A stretch of 5,474 nt of DNA from contig CACYBN010000110.1 in NCBI GenBank assembly GCA_902772675.1, forward strand, positions 1 to 5,474, given 5' to 3'. Positions 5,305 to 5,474 of the stretch are shown here, piece by piece. Under the pieces are notes generated by a model. The model saw only the letters and a list, made by a program, of their open reading frames with translations, searched no databases and was not told the DNA's origin. Positions within the stretch are counted from its first letter, which is position 1, and each line of letters begins with the position of its first letter. The translations under genes were made by a program, and so were the position numbers. Source of the DNA: an uncultured Erysipelotrichaceae bacterium. GTDB taxonomy: Bacteria > Bacillota_I > Bacilli_A > RF39 > UBA660.

Positions 5305-5474
5305 ATGATTATAGAATATGAATCTAAATATGATGAAGATATAAAAGATTTACTAGTAGAACTTCAAGAGCATATAGTTAGTATTGATAAAGAAAAGTTT
5401 AATATTTTAACAGATGAATATAGAGAAAAATATTTTTTAGATACTATGAATGAAGTAAAAGAAAAAGATGGAAA
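5305..5474 (+). CDS. GNAT family N-acetyltransferase, N-terminal part (3' end outside window)
   Basis: Fifty-six complete codons are visible, beginning MIIEYESKYDEDIKDLLVEL and continuing with QEHIVSIDKE, LTDEYREKYF and NEVKEKDG at the window edge. The opening I-EY---Y--D-KDLLVELQE-I followed by a Y--KYF helix is the usual first strand and two helices of a GNAT acetyltransferase subgroup common in Firmicutes. Such proteins transfer an acetyl group from acetyl-CoA to an amine. The acetyl-CoA-binding R/Q-x-x-G-x-G/A motif would lie beyond the window, so neither activity nor substrate can be judged. The start is supported by GGTGA four bases upstream and by a strong extended -10. The gene is a new transcription unit after the trk terminator. 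Confidence 0.7.
   Translation, partial: MIIEYESKYDEDIKDLLVELQEHIVSIDKEKFNILTDEYREKYFLDTMNEVKEKDG

Noticed and set aside
1..5474. Mobile elements, CRISPR arrays, tRNA or rRNA genes, riboswitches
   Set aside because: No transposase-like protein, regularly spaced repeats, tRNA-like cloverleaf or long structured leader was seen; nearly all of the window is accounted for by housekeeping coding sequence.

Overview
The window is a compact, very AT-rich bacterial chromosome segment. It carries core housekeeping genes of Firmicutes/Bacilli type: pyruvate kinase, TmcAL, RadC, a Trk potassium system and a GNAT acetyltransferase. Strong AT bias, AGA-dominated arginine codons, TAA/TAG-only stops, GGTGA-type ribosome binding sites and gaps of 3 to 84 bases suggest a small-genome, low-GC member of Bacilli or a Mollicutes-related uncultured lineage. 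That placement is inferred from style and gene content, not from a marker gene. All five tryptophans in the called proteins use TGG and the genes are unbroken, so the standard bacterial code fits better than the Mycoplasma code.

Layout: the 3' end of pyk (1-246, +) meets tmcAL (257-1354, -) tail to tail across a shared hairpin terminator. A divergent 84-base gap (1355-1438) separates tmcAL from radC (1439-2095, +, TTG start). Then come trkA (2114-3466), trkH (3470-4888) and a DUF4186-family gene (4888-5265) on the plus strand, the last three packed 3 bases apart or overlapping by one. A hairpin terminator (5256-5279) closes that unit. An extended -10 promoter abuts it and leads into the 5' part of a GNAT acetyltransferase gene (5305 to the window edge).

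How the genes work together: TrkA (two-repeat RCK regulatory subunit) and TrkH (four-repeat K+ translocating subunit) form a complete Trk potassium uptake system. The DUF4186 protein is made from the same message with its start overlapping the trkH stop, so it is probably coexpressed; its function is unknown. RadC may share the transcript, but trkA also has a good promoter of its own overlapping the radC stop. TmcAL (tRNA-Met modification) and pyruvate kinase (glycolysis) are separate units.

I found no clearly novel multi-gene system. The most interesting features are the recurrent fused promoter/ribosome-binding-site layout, in which -10 boxes lie only 15-17 bases from the start codon (implying leaders of roughly 9-12 nt), terminators whose apex contains the stop codon, and the cysteine-rich DUF4186 gene coupled to trkH. 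There are no RNA genes, mobile elements, CRISPR arrays or gaps over 300 bases without a gene.
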